From the NCBI GenBank assembly GCA_963580285.1, contig OY757015.1, positions 150,968,082 to 151,032,081 of the forward strand: a DNA stretch of 64,000 nucleotides, in the 5' to 3' direction. This stretch comes from Lucinisca nassula (taxonomy: Eukaryota > Mollusca > Bivalvia > Lucinida > Lucinidae). The notes beneath the pieces were generated by a model, which worked only from the letters and a program-made list of their open reading frames with translations, was not told the origin of the DNA and did not search any database. Positions 1-12,172 of the stretch are shown here, piece after piece; the stretch's first letter is position 1, and each line of letters starts with the position of its first letter. The position numbers were made by a program, and so were the translations under genes.

Positions 1-3000
1 GCTTACAAACTTAAAACGCGAAAAATTTCAAAGGGCCATAACTCAAGAAAAAAATATAGGATTTTTTTCAACAGTTAATCAGTTCATCTACACATCATCC
101 CAAACCAGCTTGTAAAGTTGCAGGGCAATCGCTCAAACAATTATTGAGATATCTTGCTTACAAGCTGAAAACACGAAAAAAATCTAAGGGCCATAACTCA
201 AGAAAAAAAATCGGATTTTTTTCAAAAGTTAATCAGTTCATCTACTCATCATCCCTGACCAGTCTGTGAAGTTTCGGGGAAAAACCTAAAATAGTTTGTT
301 AGATATCTTGCTTACAAACTTAAAACGCGAAAAATTTCAAAGGGCCATAACTCAAGAAAAAAATTTCGGATTTTTTTCAAAAGTTAATCAGTTCATCTAC
401 TCATCATCCCCAACCAGCCTGTAAAGTTTCAGGGCAATAGCTCAAACAATTTTTGAGATATCTTGCTTACAAGCTGAAAACACGAAAAAAATCAAAGGGC
501 CATAACTCAAGAAAAAAAAATTGGATTTTTTTCAAAAGTTAATCAGTTCATCTACTCATCATACCCAACCAGTCTGTGAAGTTTTGGGGAAAAACCTCAT
601 ATAGTTTTTGAGATATCTTGCTTACAAACTTAAAACGCGAAAAATTTCAAAGGGCCATAACTCAAGAAAAAAATATAGGATTTTTTTTCAACAGTTAATC
701 AGTTCATCTACACATCATCCCAAACCAGCTTGTAAAGTTGCAGGGCAATCGCTCAAACAATTATTGAGATATCTTGCTTACAAGCTGAAAACACGAAAAA
801 AATCTAAGGGCCATAACTCAAGAAAAAAAATCGGATTTTTTTCAAAAGTTGATCAGTTCATCTACTCATCATCCCCGACAAGTCTGTGAAGTTTCGGGGA
901 AAAACCTCAAATAGTTTTTTAGATATCTTGCTTACAAACTTAAAACGCGAAAAATTTCAAAGGGCCATAACGCAAGAAAAAAATTTCGGATTTTTTTCAA
1001 AAGTTAATCAGTTCATCTACTCATCATCCCCAACCAGCATGTAAAGTTTCAGGGCAATAGCTCAAACAGTTTTTGAGATATCTTGCTTACAAGATTTCAT
1101 AGTATTTTTTGCAAAGGGGCATAACTCAAAAAAATGGCATAATCCTGACGAGAAAAAAAACACGGGTCAATTATTTTTTCATGAGGAATCCATATATGAA
1201 ATTTCAAAAACCTAGCACCCATGGTTCTAAAGTTATGTTATGCAGTAAAAAGTGGGACGGACGTAAGGACGGAAGGACGGAAGGACGGACGGACGAACAG
1301 GGCAAAACCAATATGCCAAAACGCGAAAAATTTCAAAGGGCCATAACTCAAGAAAAAAATTTCGGATTTTTTTCAAAAGTTAATCAGTTCATCTACTCAT
1401 CATCCCCAACCAGCCTGTAAAGTTTCAGGGCAATAGCTCAAACAATTTTTGAGATATCTTGCTTACAGGCTGAAAACACGAAAAAAATCAAAGGGCCATA
1501 ACTCAAGAAAAAAAAAATTGGATTTTTTTCAAAAGTTAATCAGTTCATCTACTCATCATACCCAACCAGTCTGTGAAGTTTTGGGGAAAAACCTCATATA
1601 GTTTTTGAGATATCTTGCTTACAAACTTAAAACGTAAAAATTTCAAAGGGCCATAACTCAAGAAAAAAATATAGGATTTTTTTTCAACAGTTAATCAGTT
1701 CATCTACACATCATCCCAAACCAGCTTGTAAAGTTGCAGGGCAATCGCTCAAACAATTATTGAGATATCTTGCTTACAAGCTGAAAACACGAAAAAAATC
1801 TAAGGGCCATAACTCAAGAAAAAAAAATCGGATTTTTTTCAAAAGTTGATCAGTTCATCTACTCATCATCCCCGACAAGTCTGTGAAGTTTCGGGGAAAA
1901 ACCTCAAATAGTTTTTTTAGATATCTTGCTTACAAACTTAAAACGCGAAAAATTTCAAAGGGCCATAACTCAAGAAAAAAATTTCGGATTTTTTTCAAAA
2001 GTTAATCAGTTCATCTACTCATCATCCCCAACCAGCATGTAAAGTTTCAGGGCAATAGCTCAAACAGTTTTTGAGATATCTTGCTTACAAGATTTCATAG
2101 TATTTTTTGCAAAGGGGCATAACTCAAAAAAGGGGCATAATCCTGACGAGAAAAAAAACACGGGTCAATTATTTTTTCATGAGGAATCCATATATGAAAT
2201 TTCAAAAACCTAGCACCCATGGTTCTAAAGTTATGCTATGCAGTAAAAAGTGGGACGGACGTAAGGACGGAAGGACGCCAAAACGCGAAAAATTTCAAAG
2301 GGCCATAACTCAAGAAAAAAATTTCGGATTTTTTTCAAAAGTTAATCAGTTCATCTACTCATCATCCCCAACCAGCCTGTAAAGTTTCAGGGCAATAGCT
2401 CAAACAATTTTTGAGATATCTTGCTTACAAGCTGAAAACACGAAAAAAATCAAAGGGCCATAACTCAAGAAAAAAAAATTGGATTTTTTTCAAAAGTTAA
2501 TCAGTTCATCTACTCATCATACCCAACCAGTCTGTGAAGTTTTGGGGAAAAACCTCGTCTGTGAAGTTTTGGGGAAAAACCTCATATAGTTTTTGAGATA
2601 TCTTGCTTACAAACTTAAAACGCGAAAAATTTCAAAGGGCCATAACTCAAGAAAAAAATATAGGATTTTTTTTCAACAGTTAATCAGTTCATCTACACAT
2701 CATCCCAAACCAGCTTGTAAAGTTGCAGGGCAATCGCTCAAACAATTATTGAGATATCTTGCTTACAAGCTGAAAACACGAAAAAAATCTAAGGGCCATA
2801 ACTCAAGAAAAAAAAATCGGATTTTTTTCAAAAGTTGATCAGTTCATCTACTCATCATCCCCGACAAGTCTGTGAAGTTTCGGGGAAAAACCTCAAATAG
2901 TTTTTTTAGATATCTTGCTTACAAACTTAAAACGCGAAAAATTTCAAAGGGCCATAACTCAAGAAAAAAATTTCGGATTTTTTTCAAAAGTTAATCAGTT

Positions 3001-3337
3001 CATCTACTCATCATCCCCAACCAGCATGTAAAGTTTCAGGGCAATAGCTCAAACAGTTTTTGAGATATCTTGCTTACAAGATTTCATAGTATTTTTTGCA
3101 AAGGGGCATAACTCAAAAAAGGGGCATAATCCTGACGAGAAAAAAAACACGGGTCAATTATTTTTTCATGAGGAATCCATATATGAAATTTCAAAAACCT
3201 AGCACCCATGGTTCTAAAGTTATGCTATGCAGTAAAAAGTGGGACGGACGTAAGGACGGAAGGACGGAAGGACGGACGGACGAACAGGGCAAAACCAATA
3301 TGCCCCCACAACTTCTTCGAAGTTGGGGGCATAATGA
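1..3337 (+). repeat. T1 tandem-core repeat with ~990-bp higher-order unit
   Basis: Basic units of about 150 bp alternate between two variants and carry AAGGGCCATAACTCAAG, GTTAATCAGTTCATCTAC and GAGATATCTTGCTTACAA. A longer period of about 990 bp is visible: the same block restarts near 626, 1617 and 2609, and a GACGGAAGGACGG-rich tail recurs near 1240, 2260 and 3240. The array is cut by the left window edge and ends in a terminal hairpin. Short open frames inside it repeat with the array and have no protein character. It resembles the tandem cores of bivalve pearl/HINE-type non-autonomous elements; that assignment is inference. Confidence 0.85.
3301..3336 (+). other. T1 terminal hairpin
   Basis: GCCCCCACAACTTC and GAAGTTGGGGGC form a stem at the end of the T1 array, right after the sequence AGGGCAAAACCAATAT. 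A hairpin at the 3' end is typical of Helitron-like elements. Here it marks the right boundary of T1. Confidence 0.7.
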
Positions 3338-4100
3338 TGGTAGGGCTATTGTTTTTAATATATCTAGAGTAAAACTTTATATTTTACTAAGAAAATCGGT
3401 ACGAATATTGTTGAATAAATGTTAATAATTGCGCGAATGTTGAAAATTAAATTTGTGAATATTTGGATTCTACAGCGACAAAATCGTAAATTCTACGAGT
3501 GGTCTAAAGTGATCGTGGATTTCGTCGTAAATGACACGATAGGATAACTTTTTTGAAACCGGATTTTTTTCTTGAAAGTCATTTTTGGTCGTACGTTTTT
3601 TAATATAATGCCATATTTTAAATCGTACGACCACGATACGATGAAAATCAGTCGTACGACTTTTTTTTTAAAGAGGCCCCAGACCCCAAGTGGGCATAAA
3701 ATACCCCCCCCCCAAACACACACACACCCGTGTTGGCCATTTATTTTAATAGACCATAATGGTTTAGTAGAGGCCAATCCCAGGACCATTGATGCCAAAT
3801 TATTTTTAAATCAACCAGTGTTTTCTTTTGTTGCCGTCGCATACATTATAGTCAGCTTTGAACCATCTTAGGTCTAGAGTGCAAAATGCTGCATACCAAG
3901 GTCTTGTATTTCTTGAGATGCAGAATTTAACATCACTTTTGGCCGTTTATTTGTGTGATGATCACACAGATCCCTCTAAAAAACTTGGATTTCTCGACCA
4001 CACTGATGCACGATATGTAATTTGGTATCAGTTAGAAAAATTAAAAACTTAGAAAAATTTAAAACTATTTAATCTTATGGCCCCAGAAGCATTAAGCTGA
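3338..4100. other. Unclassified AT-rich stretch
   Basis: No gene recognised. Between about 3580 and 3660 the motif TCGTACGAC or its complement occurs several times, and a C-run followed by a CA-repeat lies near 3703-3730. The short open frames on both strands here have no recognisable domain. It may be a decayed subterminal-repeat transposon. Confidence 0.4.
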
Positions 4101-5605
4101 TTGCAAATATCAACTATGATGTCATAAGCTGCAACAGAACCAGAAAACCCTGTCTTTTCCATACAAAATCCTAAGTGACCGCATGTGACCTTGACGTAAG
4201 AAAGGTCAGGGTCAACGAAATGTCATCATTTGAACAAAATCGATAGGGCCCGAGTCCCATATATTGTATACCAAGTTTCAAGGTCATCGGTCGATTGGTT
4301 CCTGAGAAGGCGATTTTCAAAGGTTTTTACCATATATGGGCATGGCGAACATTTTGGTCATGTGACCCAGATATTCAGAATATATGTTTGTTCTTCCACC
4401 CCATGGCGGCTTCACATATAATTTGGTTCCAATTGGCCTGGTAGATTCAGAGGAGATGTCGTTTGGAATTGTTTGGATGCTTAAATGAGAAAGGAGGGTA
4501 GGAACATTTATCTCCCCTTTTTATGTCTTTTTCCCCACTTTTTTGATTTTCTAATTCCATTTTCAAGATGCTCAGAGACCTCTAAATAAATTCGTATGAT
4601 AGTTAAGTGTGAGAAAGTAAGGTGCATTAAACTCCTTAAATACGCGTGCTACGAATTTCAAATCCCCGACTAAAACGGTTTTTGAGTTATCGAGCAAAGA
4701 CGGCTAAAATTGATATTTTTCAATATTCAAAGGGAAATAACTCAAAAATTAGGCAATCCAGAGTTATGGTTCCTGCACTCTGCACACCATCTCATGGTGT
4801 TTAATGTTTGTGTGAAGTTTCATGAAAATATGTGAATGGGTTTTAAAGTTATGGAGCGGACACGAAAATTGTTAACAGACACAGACAGACACACAGACAG
4901 ACACACAGAAAATACGAAAACCAGAGTTATGTTTCTTGCGCTCTGCACATTGTCTCATAGTGCTTAACATTTGTGTGAAGTTTCATGAAATTATCTCAAA
5001 CGGTTTTCGAGTTATGAAGCGGACACTGTTAAAATTGCCATTTTTCAATGTTCAAAGGGCAATAACTCCAAAAATAAGCAATGCAGAGTTATGGTTCCTG
5101 CGCTCTGCACATCGTCTCATAGTGCTTAACATTTGTGTGAAGTTTCCTAAAAATATCTCAAACGGTTTTCGAGTTATGAAGCGGACACAATTAAAATTGC
5201 CATTTTTCAATTTTCAAAGGGCAATAACTCCAAAAGTAGGCAATCCACAGTTATAATTCCTTCGCTCTGCACATTGTCTTATGGTGTTTAACATTTGTGT
5301 GAAGTTTCATGAAAATATGTTAAGCAGATACAAAGTTATGGAGCCAACACAAATTAACGGAATCACGGAATTACGGAATTACGGAAAATGTTCAAAGGGC
5401 AATAACTCCAAAAGTAGGCAATCCACAGTTATAATTCCTTCGCTCTGCACATTGTCTTATGGTGTTTAACATTTGTGTGAAGTTTCATGAAAATATGTTA
5501 AGCAGATACAAAGTTATGGAGCCAACACAAATTAACGGAATCACGGAATGACAGAAGGACATGGCAAATCCAATATAGCCCCACTTTTTCAAAGCGGGGC
5601 TATAA
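4101..5605 (+). repeat. T2 tandem-core repeat
   Basis: From about 4680, units of roughly 160 bp carry AAGGGCAATAACTCCAAAA, CTCTGCACATCGTCTCATAG and GTGTGAAGTTTCATGAAAAT, each followed by a GAGTTATGAAGCGGACA-type block. The array ends after a CGGAATTACGGAATTACGG-like pre-tail and ATGGCAAATCCAATATAGCC, then a hairpin made by TAGCCCC and GGGGCTA. The upstream part (4101-4680) holds degenerate related blocks such as CAAGTTTCAAGGTCATCGG. A second copy lies at 28590-29391. Open frames here mirror the repeat period and are not genes. Confidence 0.8.
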
Positions 5606-5984
5606 ATACATCTTCACAGTAATTATCAAAATTGCATGAATAATTCGCAATTGATTGGCGGCTTTGTCTGTGAGTACACCAATGCAAGAAAGAAAACTAT
5701 ATATAATTATAACTAGTTTTATTGAGTCATTAAAATAGCATTAGGACTAATTTGTTCACTCAAACAACAAGAACAGTGCAGTGTGAAAAACAGTTTAAAA
5801 TCACAGTGTATGACTTGCAAATCACTGTGTAGGATTCGAATGCATAAGACACACAGGGCTACGTCAAAAATCACAGATTTTTTTTTTATTTCTGAAATTG
5901 AAAATCCGCTAAAATAAAAATCTGCAAAAAGGTCCACTCATAAAAACTGCCAAAATTTGCTGCCGTCAAATTTAAGTGTTTTAC
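5606..5984. other. Unclassified spacer
   Basis: AT-rich sequence between two repeat blocks. No coding, tRNA, SINE or TIR signal seen. Confidence 0.4.
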
Positions 5985-7135
5985 AGTATATGATTCTAGG
6001 GGCGGGGATCTGCAAGGTTTCCAAGATATTGGGCCTTTTATGAAATGAAGGGGTAGGGTATGGCCCCGTCACATCCCAGGGAACCCCCAGGTTGATGTCA
6101 CTGAATGCTTCTTATCATAAAAAACAAGAATATATATGGTTTAGGGGTGGGGATCTTTGAGATATATGGTCTTTTGTGAAATGAAGGGGGTGGGGCAAGG
6201 CCCGGGCACACCCAGGGAGACCCCCAGGTTGGTGTCAATGAACGCTTCTCTTCATAAGGAACAAGAATATATATGGTTAAGGGGTGTGGATCTGTAAGGT
6301 TTCTGAGATATTGGGCCTTTTATGAAATGGTGGGGGTGGGGTATGACCCCGGCGCATCCCAGGGGACCCCAAGGTTGGTGTAACTGAATGCGTCTTATTA
6401 AAAGGAACTAGAATATATATGGTTTAGGGGTGGGGATCTGAATGGTTTCTGAGATATATGGCCTTTTGTGAAGTGGAGGCGTGGGGCAAGGCCCCGGCGC
6501 ACCCCGGGAGATACTCCAAGTTGGTATCCATGACTGCGTCTCTATATAAGAAACAAGAATATGTATGGTTTAGGGGTGGGAATCTGTAAGGTTTCCAAGA
6601 TATTGGGCCTTTTAGGAAATGGAGGGGGTGGGGCATGACCCCGGCACATCCCCGGGGACCCCCAGGTTGGTGTCACTGAATGTGTCTTATCATAAGGAAC
6701 AAGCATATGTATGGTTTAGGGGTGGGGATCTGAATGGTTTCTGAGTTATATGGCCTTTTATGAAGTTGAAGGGGTGGGGCATAGCCCCAGCACAACCCGG
6801 GGGACCCCCATGTTGGCATAAAAGCATATGGCTGAGTGAAGTTTACTCAAGGAACATTTCTATAAAAGTTTTGTCAAAATATCTGCAATGACTTGGCAGT
6901 AAATGCCATTTTTCAATTTTCCCCCATTATAAGTCTATGGAAACTCTAAGTTGCCATAGCATCAAACTAATGAGTAGATTTTCATAAAAACCACAAACTT
7001 TCAACCCCCCAGCCCAGGGATACTATAGATGAAATTTGGGCAAAATGGGCCCAGTGGCTTCAGAGATGTCGTTTGAAAGTGTTGACGCAGAGGACAGACG
7101 ACATACGTTATACTACGACGGGCAATTTTCGATTT
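5985..7135 (+). repeat. T3 tandem-core repeat, forward copy
   Basis: About six units of roughly 145 bp contain ATATATGGTTTAGGGGTGGG, GGCCTTTTATGAAATG, CCCCGGCACATCCC and GACCCCCAGGTTGGTGTCA. A non-tandem tail from about 6815 carries GTCAAAATATCTGCAATG, GGGCCCAGTGGCTTCAGAG and ATGTCGTTTGAAAGTGTTGA. It is the same family as the inverted copies at 60889-64000, but here the terminal hairpin is missing, so the 3' end is truncated. Confidence 0.8.
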
Positions 7136-7149
7136 TATTCCATTTTTGA

Positions 7150-7500
7150 AGGAAAATTCTGTTAGCAAATAGTGCAGGCCCTGATCAGATGCCGCGTTCT
7201 GCGGCGTCTGATCTGGGCCTCCAGTGTTTGCCAAGGTACCCCTTTAGGGGTTTCCCGCCTGCAATGTGTTAACTGTAAAATCTTGACTGGGCTCATGTAC
7301 CGGGATATTGGCAAATAGAGTCAGACGCTGTGTTCTGCGGTGTCTGATCTGGGCCTGCACTGTTTGCCAAGGTACCCCTTTAGGGGTTTCCAGCCTGCAA
7401 TGGGTTAACTGTAAAATCTTGACTGGGCTCATGTACCAGGATATTGGCAAATAGGGTAAACCCAGATCAGATGTGGCAGAATGTGGTGTCAGATCAGGTT
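7150..7500 (-). mobile_element. M4 MITE copies, partly tandemly duplicated
   Basis: Hairpin cores with GGCGTCTGATCTGGGCCT arms end in GGGGTTTCC(C/A)GCCTGCAATG(T/G)GTTAA at 7272 and 7408. The stretch 7259-7317 is repeated at 7396-7455 (offset about 137 bp), so part of the locus was duplicated head to tail. A third, degraded core lies at 7445-7505. These are TTAA-flanked non-autonomous elements with a CCC...GGG terminus; a piggyBac-like origin is inferred. Confidence 0.65.
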
Positions 7501-7625
7501 TTACACTGTTTGCATGAAGTACTGATATTTAAGGGTTAAAACTGTCTTAAGTCCCCGTTTGGAACCATTTTCCCAGCCTACAATCAGAGATAATCGTCAA
7601 ACAAGTGTTGTCAGTGCTTTGATTT

Positions 7626-7801
7626 TTAACCCTTATCCTGCTGTTCACGACAGCCCCGTAGAAGAAGCCATCTGATCAGGATCTACACCGTTTGACATTT
7701 AGTTTATGAATTTGTTGGAATAAATTACATCAAGTAATCTGATTGGTTCAAAGTCAGAAATGGGTGTGGCTAAATTGAATATTCAGCAAGATAAGGGTTA
7801 A
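7626..7801 (+). mobile_element. M1 MITE (TTAA-flanked), copy a
   Basis: Runs from TTAACCCTTATCCTGCTG to CAGCAAGATAAGGGTTAA, giving inverted termini inside TTAA. One arm of the internal hairpin is deleted, leaving GAAGAAGCCATCTGATCAGG. The right half holds GATTGG and GGGTGTGG boxes like its relatives. TTAA plus CCC...GGG ends suggest piggyBac-type mobilisation (inference). Confidence 0.75.
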
Positions 7802-7826
7802 GATTAGAATGCAAATTGTGCCCCTA

Positions 7827-7950
7827 TTAATCCATTGCAGGCAAGAAACCCCTAAAGGGGACCTTTATCAAACAGTGCAGGCCCAGATCAGACACCGCAG
7901 AACGCGGCGTCTGATCAGGGCCTGCACTATTTGCTAACAGGGCCTCTCAC
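7827..7950 (+). mobile_element. M4 MITE, partial
   Basis: Starts TTAATCCATTGCAGGC, continues AAACCCCTAAAGGGGACC and holds the full hairpin core CAGATCAGACACCGC / GCGGCGTCTGATCAGG. The right terminus is not clear. Confidence 0.6.
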
Positions 7951-8070
7951 CCCTTATATGAAATATGGACTTGTCCAAGACATAGCAATGGAAGAGTCCA
8001 CCAGTATACAATGGGTTAAGGATGAATATGTAAAGTGACAATGACAGTCACTCTGCATATCCAAGATAGA

Positions 8071-8242
8071 GTGTTTGAGTTTGAGTTTTTGATTTTTACG
8101 TCTCACCAACAGCTAAGGTCATACAGAGACGGGACCTCGGTTTAAAGACCCATCTGAAAGTCTGGAGAAGCCCGAGATCGATCCTGCGATCCCTGGTTTA
8201 CAAGGCGACTAGCATAACCACTACAACACGGAGGCTTCTATG
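8071..8242 (-). mobile_element. SINE-D, tRNA-derived, with TSD
   Basis: On the minus strand it begins with GCCTCCGTGTTGTAGTGG (A-box region) and holds the B-box-like GGATCGATCTCGGGC, then CTTTAAACCGAGGTCCC and GACCTTAGCTGTTGGTGAGA. It is flanked by the direct repeat TCCAAGATAGA at 8060-8070 and 8243-8253. Two other copies lie at 18936-19102 and 44878-45041. Confidence 0.85.
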
Positions 8243-8253
8243 TCCAAGATAGA

Positions 8254-8542
8254 AGATTTGATTTGATTTCAATCCTTATACAGAGCACCATTTTTATAAC
8301 CAAGGTAATTGTTCTGTAAAATTTTGCTGTTATCAAGAATCTCAACAAGGAGTAGAATATTGGGCAATAAAGGACCCTTATTTGTTCCTTAAATACTCCA
8401 AGAAACAAATGTTGTGGACATTGGATAGAATTAATCGCCTCAAAAGGTCACCTCACAAGGCGATTCTAACAAATATTGACAATGTCTGTTACAATATTCT
8501 TGCATATCTCTATTAATCCATCTCTCATCTTGAGCTAAAGAA
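8254..8542 (+). repeat. M11 dispersed repeat
   Basis: Shares GGACCCTTATTTGTTCC, CTGTTATCAAGAATCTC and an AATCGCCTC...GAGGCGATT-like hairpin with the reverse-oriented copy at 15032-15560 and a fragment near 10140. No coding content. Class unknown. Confidence 0.5.
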
Positions 8543-8560
8543 TCACTCCATTGGAATTGT

Positions 8561-8894
8561 AGTGTGTGGGTATGTGAATTCAGGTTTAACATCGCTTTCA
8601 ACAACTTTTCAGTCATATCACGACGGTGTCTGGTTGCGACAGGGAGCTCAATGCTCACTTTTATAGTGCTGCCTCACTGAAGTATCATATCTCAGACACA
8701 TTACATGATACCACACCCAGTCACATTATCCTGACACTGGGTCGACCAGTCCTAGCTCTACCCCGTAAATCTGAGTGCCAAGCGAGGAGCAGCTAGTACC
8801 ATTCTTAACGACTTAAGTATGTCGCGGCCCGGGATCGAACCCGTGACCTCCCGTTCCTCAGACACTCTACCAACTGAGCAATTGGGGCCGGTGA
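8561..8894 (-). mobile_element. SINE-B/META-like SINE with 18-bp TSD
   Basis: On the minus strand the head reads as a tRNA-like promoter: TTGCTCAGTTGGTAGAG (A-box) and GGTCACGGGTTCGATCCC (B-box). A non-tRNA body contains AGTGTCAGGATAATGTGACT, and the 3' end reads GATGTTAAACCTGAATTC. The insertion lies between near-perfect 18-bp repeats at 8543-8560 and 8895-8912; a third copy of part of this flank follows at 8929. The body resembles the conserved-domain SINEs reported from bivalves, but I cannot confirm the family. Confidence 0.8.
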
Positions 8895-9083
8895 TCACTT
8901 CATTGGAATTGTCGTTATACTCACTCCATTGGAATTGTCCTTATAATGCTTTTTGTCATTTTATTGAATGTCGGTATAAAGAGGGTTGACTGTATCAGGA
9001 TGATCATGGGATATGAGCCCCGTGAACCTGTGACCAGGCAAGACTCATACCAGCCTGATCAGCTTCACAGACTAGCAAGAGTC

Positions 9084-9325
9084 TTAACTCATAACATGCC
9101 AATCACAACAACTGTTATCTGCTTTGTTGCTTGCTGGGAACTTTAAAAGTCATTTTTGCAAACAATGTGGACACAGATCAGACTGCTCCTCTTGGAGCAG
9201 TCTTATCAGGGTCCACACTGTTTGCCTATGCAAAAATATGTTTGAAAAGTTTGCAAGAATATGCAGCAAAAGAAATGAACAGACAATTTTTCAGATGCAT
9301 TTTTTTGTGGCATCTTATGGGTTAA
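9084..9325 (-). mobile_element. M6 MITE (TTAA-flanked)
   Basis: TTAACTCATAACATGCC...GGCATCTTATGGGTTAA gives inverted ends in TTAA. The internal hairpin is ACAGATCAGACTGCTCCTC / GAGCAGTCTTATCAGGG. Related copies: 20949-21152, 35534-35719 and the fragment at 60545-60660. Confidence 0.7.
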
Positions 9326-10618
9326 AGTTTTATATACAGGGACTGTGGGTATTGAACAGAGGACCCACGTTATAACGACAGTATTTGTTCCCTATTATTG
9401 TACCGTCATAATGAATTTGTCATTACAAAGAATCCTAGTAAGAAGTAAGATAGTGCAAGAAAAAAAAATGAGAGAAAAATATGGCATTGTTTATAATGAT
9501 TTGGCCGAAGTATGCAGAGACAGTGAAAGTATAATAACGTGGCTGATGATTTATTTTGTCTTTTGTCTATGGTTACCTGGTAAGTGCCTTTAAAAATTAT
9601 CAGTCAACATCATGGGGGCTGCCGCCCCCACACCCCGGCATTCAAGATAGAAGGATGCCAGGTATAAACTTACAAAGACAGGAAATCGGGATCTGTAGAA
9701 TCGTATGTAGTCTGCAGTTTCCTTAAATATTCAAAGCAGTCTCATTTTATCTCATTTGTATATAATTTGGTGTCGTGGTCCAAGTCTGTCGAATCCACGT
9801 CGAAGATAGAAATCTAGCAGATGACAGTGTTACGCAAAATTACCCACAACTGAGTCCGGGAATTCACGTATTTATTAATGCTACATTAACTTGCTGCTGC
9901 TAAAATACGATAAAAGAAAGTGCAGTATCATTATTTGTGCTTTGAAAACGCTTGCATTATTTAAAAACATCGGTTAGAAAGGATGTGTCGTTTCGTCCTT
10001 CCAAAACAAAATGGCGGCCGTCTTTACCCGAACGCCATGAATAATTAATGAGGCATAAACAACAAAAGACACGCCCTAACGACAAGTTGCGCCTGTGCAG
10101 TCTGGATAGAAGACAGTGCCCGGCAAAGTGCAATCTAGCCGAATCGCCTCAATGAGGCAATTCTAAAAAATATCTTTAACATTTTGATTTGTTTCTTGGG
10201 GTGTTAAATTACAAGAATCTTTCATGACTATGGATTCAATATGGGAATTTCCAATCTGAGGGAAGATCATATCACTGGGAATCAAGGGGTGTTTATTACA
10301 CACACTGCGAAGGTTGATTTTTTTTTCTTCCATTTGCCCATATGCATGAAGACCCCTTTTTGATTGTTGATTATCTTTTTTTATATATGGTATTTATCAT
10401 AAGACATAGCATCTGAGAATATTATAATGCCATGTGATAAATTCAGTAATCCAGTAGTGGATTAAATATACACATTAGTTAGATACACTCTGTAATGTTA
10501 CATGTATGACGTTGTGTTTACTAATGGCAGAATATTGACACTTTTGTTAAAATCCACAAATACATGTAAAATGCGTTATAAATGTCATATGATAAATAGA
10601 ATATTGCATTTTTGCACT
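9326..10618. other. No gene recognised; AT-rich, one M11-like fragment
   Basis: No coding region, tRNA or clear TIR element. A short M11-like hairpin (GAATCGCCTCAATGAGGCAATTC) lies at about 10139-10163, written here only as its two arms GAATCGCCTC and GAGGCAATTC. Remaining open frames are short and lack domains. Confidence 0.4.
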
Positions 10619-10916
10619 GGCCCACGCCAATCAGGGCTTGAAGAAATAGATGGGCTGCATGAGGCTTCCACGCAGAGCTGAAACCGACCACACATGAGTA
10701 CTGGTAAATCGCTTAGAGGATCTAAATCGGCCTAGGAAAAGCAGTGCAAGTCGGTCCATCCATGCTTATAAACCCTCTTGGTTTCATTAAGCGACAGGGC
10801 TTGAGATGTCGTTTCATCTCAATGTCGGGTAAAAGTTCCCCAAAATTGGAAGCAACGTCTCCAAAATGACCTATACAGTGTTGACGGGAACTTTAAACCT
10901 CAAATCAAACAAACCA
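10619..10916 (+). mobile_element. SINE-C
   Basis: Head GGCTTGAAGAAATAGATGGG, middle GCTTAGAGGATCTAAA and TATAAACCCTCTTGGTTTCA, tail TTGACGGGAACTTTAAACC then CAAATCAAACAAACC. This is the commonest SINE here (about 10 full or partial copies). The tail TTAAACCTCAAATCAAAC resembles those of SINE-A and SINE-B. Confidence 0.85.
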
Positions 10917-11134
10917 ATCGAGAGTATTATTAAATTTATTACACTTGTTGAGGAAAAGGGATAAAATTCTCAGGGAAACGTTTTCCCCAACTCGATTAAT
11001 ACATTCAATAATACATGACCACTCATGTAAGATCCTCTTTATATGGTATATGTATACAAAAAATAATTGCAGTTTGCATTTTGTGAAATTATGTGATAAT
11101 GAATGAATCAATTACTGAGTTTTTATGACTGTTT

Positions 11135-11363
11135 TTAACCCTTTTTGTACCAAATGGAATCTTTCACCTTATATATAGCAGGAGTCCATTTCAAGCTTTA
11201 GGGGCATCAGGTTGTGTTTTCTACAAAATTGATTTGGAAAATTACTGAACTTTCTGCAAACGGTAGAGGCCCTAATCAGACGCCGCCTTCTGCGGGGTCT
11301 GATCTGGGCCTACACTGTTTGCCAGGTTACCCATTTTGGCGTTTCTGGTAGAAAATGGGTTAA
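11135..11363 (-). mobile_element. M2 MITE (TTAA-flanked)
   Basis: TTAACCCTTTTTGTACCAAA...TAGAAAATGGGTTAA with internal hairpin CTAATCAGACGCCGCC / GGGGTCTGATCTGGG. It includes ATATATAGCAGGAGTCCATT, as do other M2 copies. Another complete copy lies at 22938-23166. Confidence 0.75.
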
Positions 11364-11433
11364 TTGATTCTTTTGTTGTTGTTTTTTAAAAACAAAGATA
11401 TATGTACATGTAAAAATGGAAAGGAAGAAAAAA

Positions 11434-11645
11434 CACCATAACCTCTTTATAACACTGTTCATTATAACATGGTTTGGATATAAGGCGATTTAAACATAGA
11501 TCCCAAAAATGTATAGATTATATAGAAATGGTCATTTTCCTATTTTATCTGGTCTATACATTTTTGCTCAAATATAACATGATTGTTTAACTTAAATATT
11601 TTCTGCTTTGGACCCCAACAACAGTTTTATAAAGAGGTTGTGGTG
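11434..11645. mobile_element. M12 MITE with ~27-bp TIRs
   Basis: CACCATAACCTCTTTATAAC at the left matches CACCACAACCTCTTTATAAA read from the right end on the other strand. About 212 bp, non-coding. TSD not resolved. A partly related motif (CTCGTTATAACACAGAAC) lies near 51672. Confidence 0.7.
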
Positions 11646-12172
11646 CATAATATTACCTTTATAAATTATGTCCAAAAAGTTTCTTTGAATTTTCCCACCA
11701 TGAAATGTCAGCTATGACAATTCCACTGTGATAGCCATGGAGTGTCCTGTTAATAGTGCCGAGTTTCTGTGCAAACAAAAATAGTAACTTTTATTACACT
11801 CTGCAGAATTAGAAAAAATATTTTTTCATTTTAAGTCTTTTTGTTGCAAGTAATCCACACATGGAGAATTTTTTCTACAGCAAATCTTCTTTTCCTACTT
11901 TTTTTTATCAGATCTACATCTAATAATCAGCCTAATTTATAATAACGCACATTTTAACTTTATCCTGATTTTTAACAACAAAATTTCAAGAAACACTATC
12001 CTTCATGAATTGTCTAGCTTTTTCTATGGATTTCCAATCACACTTACTCATCTAGCGTTATGAAAATCAAGCCAACGTCCGGAAAACACAATAAAATAGT
12101 ACAGGAATAAAGCACAATAAATACCCAATATAAACAGTCACAGAGTCGGATCAGAATATGATGATTTCTGTG
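11646..12172. other. Nothing recognised
   Basis: AT-rich spacer. No repeat family, coding frame or RNA gene seen. Confidence 0.4.

Noticed and set aside
608..3425. Repeated lysine-rich open frames in T1
   Set aside because: They recur with the tandem unit and change with its indels; no coding constraint is visible.
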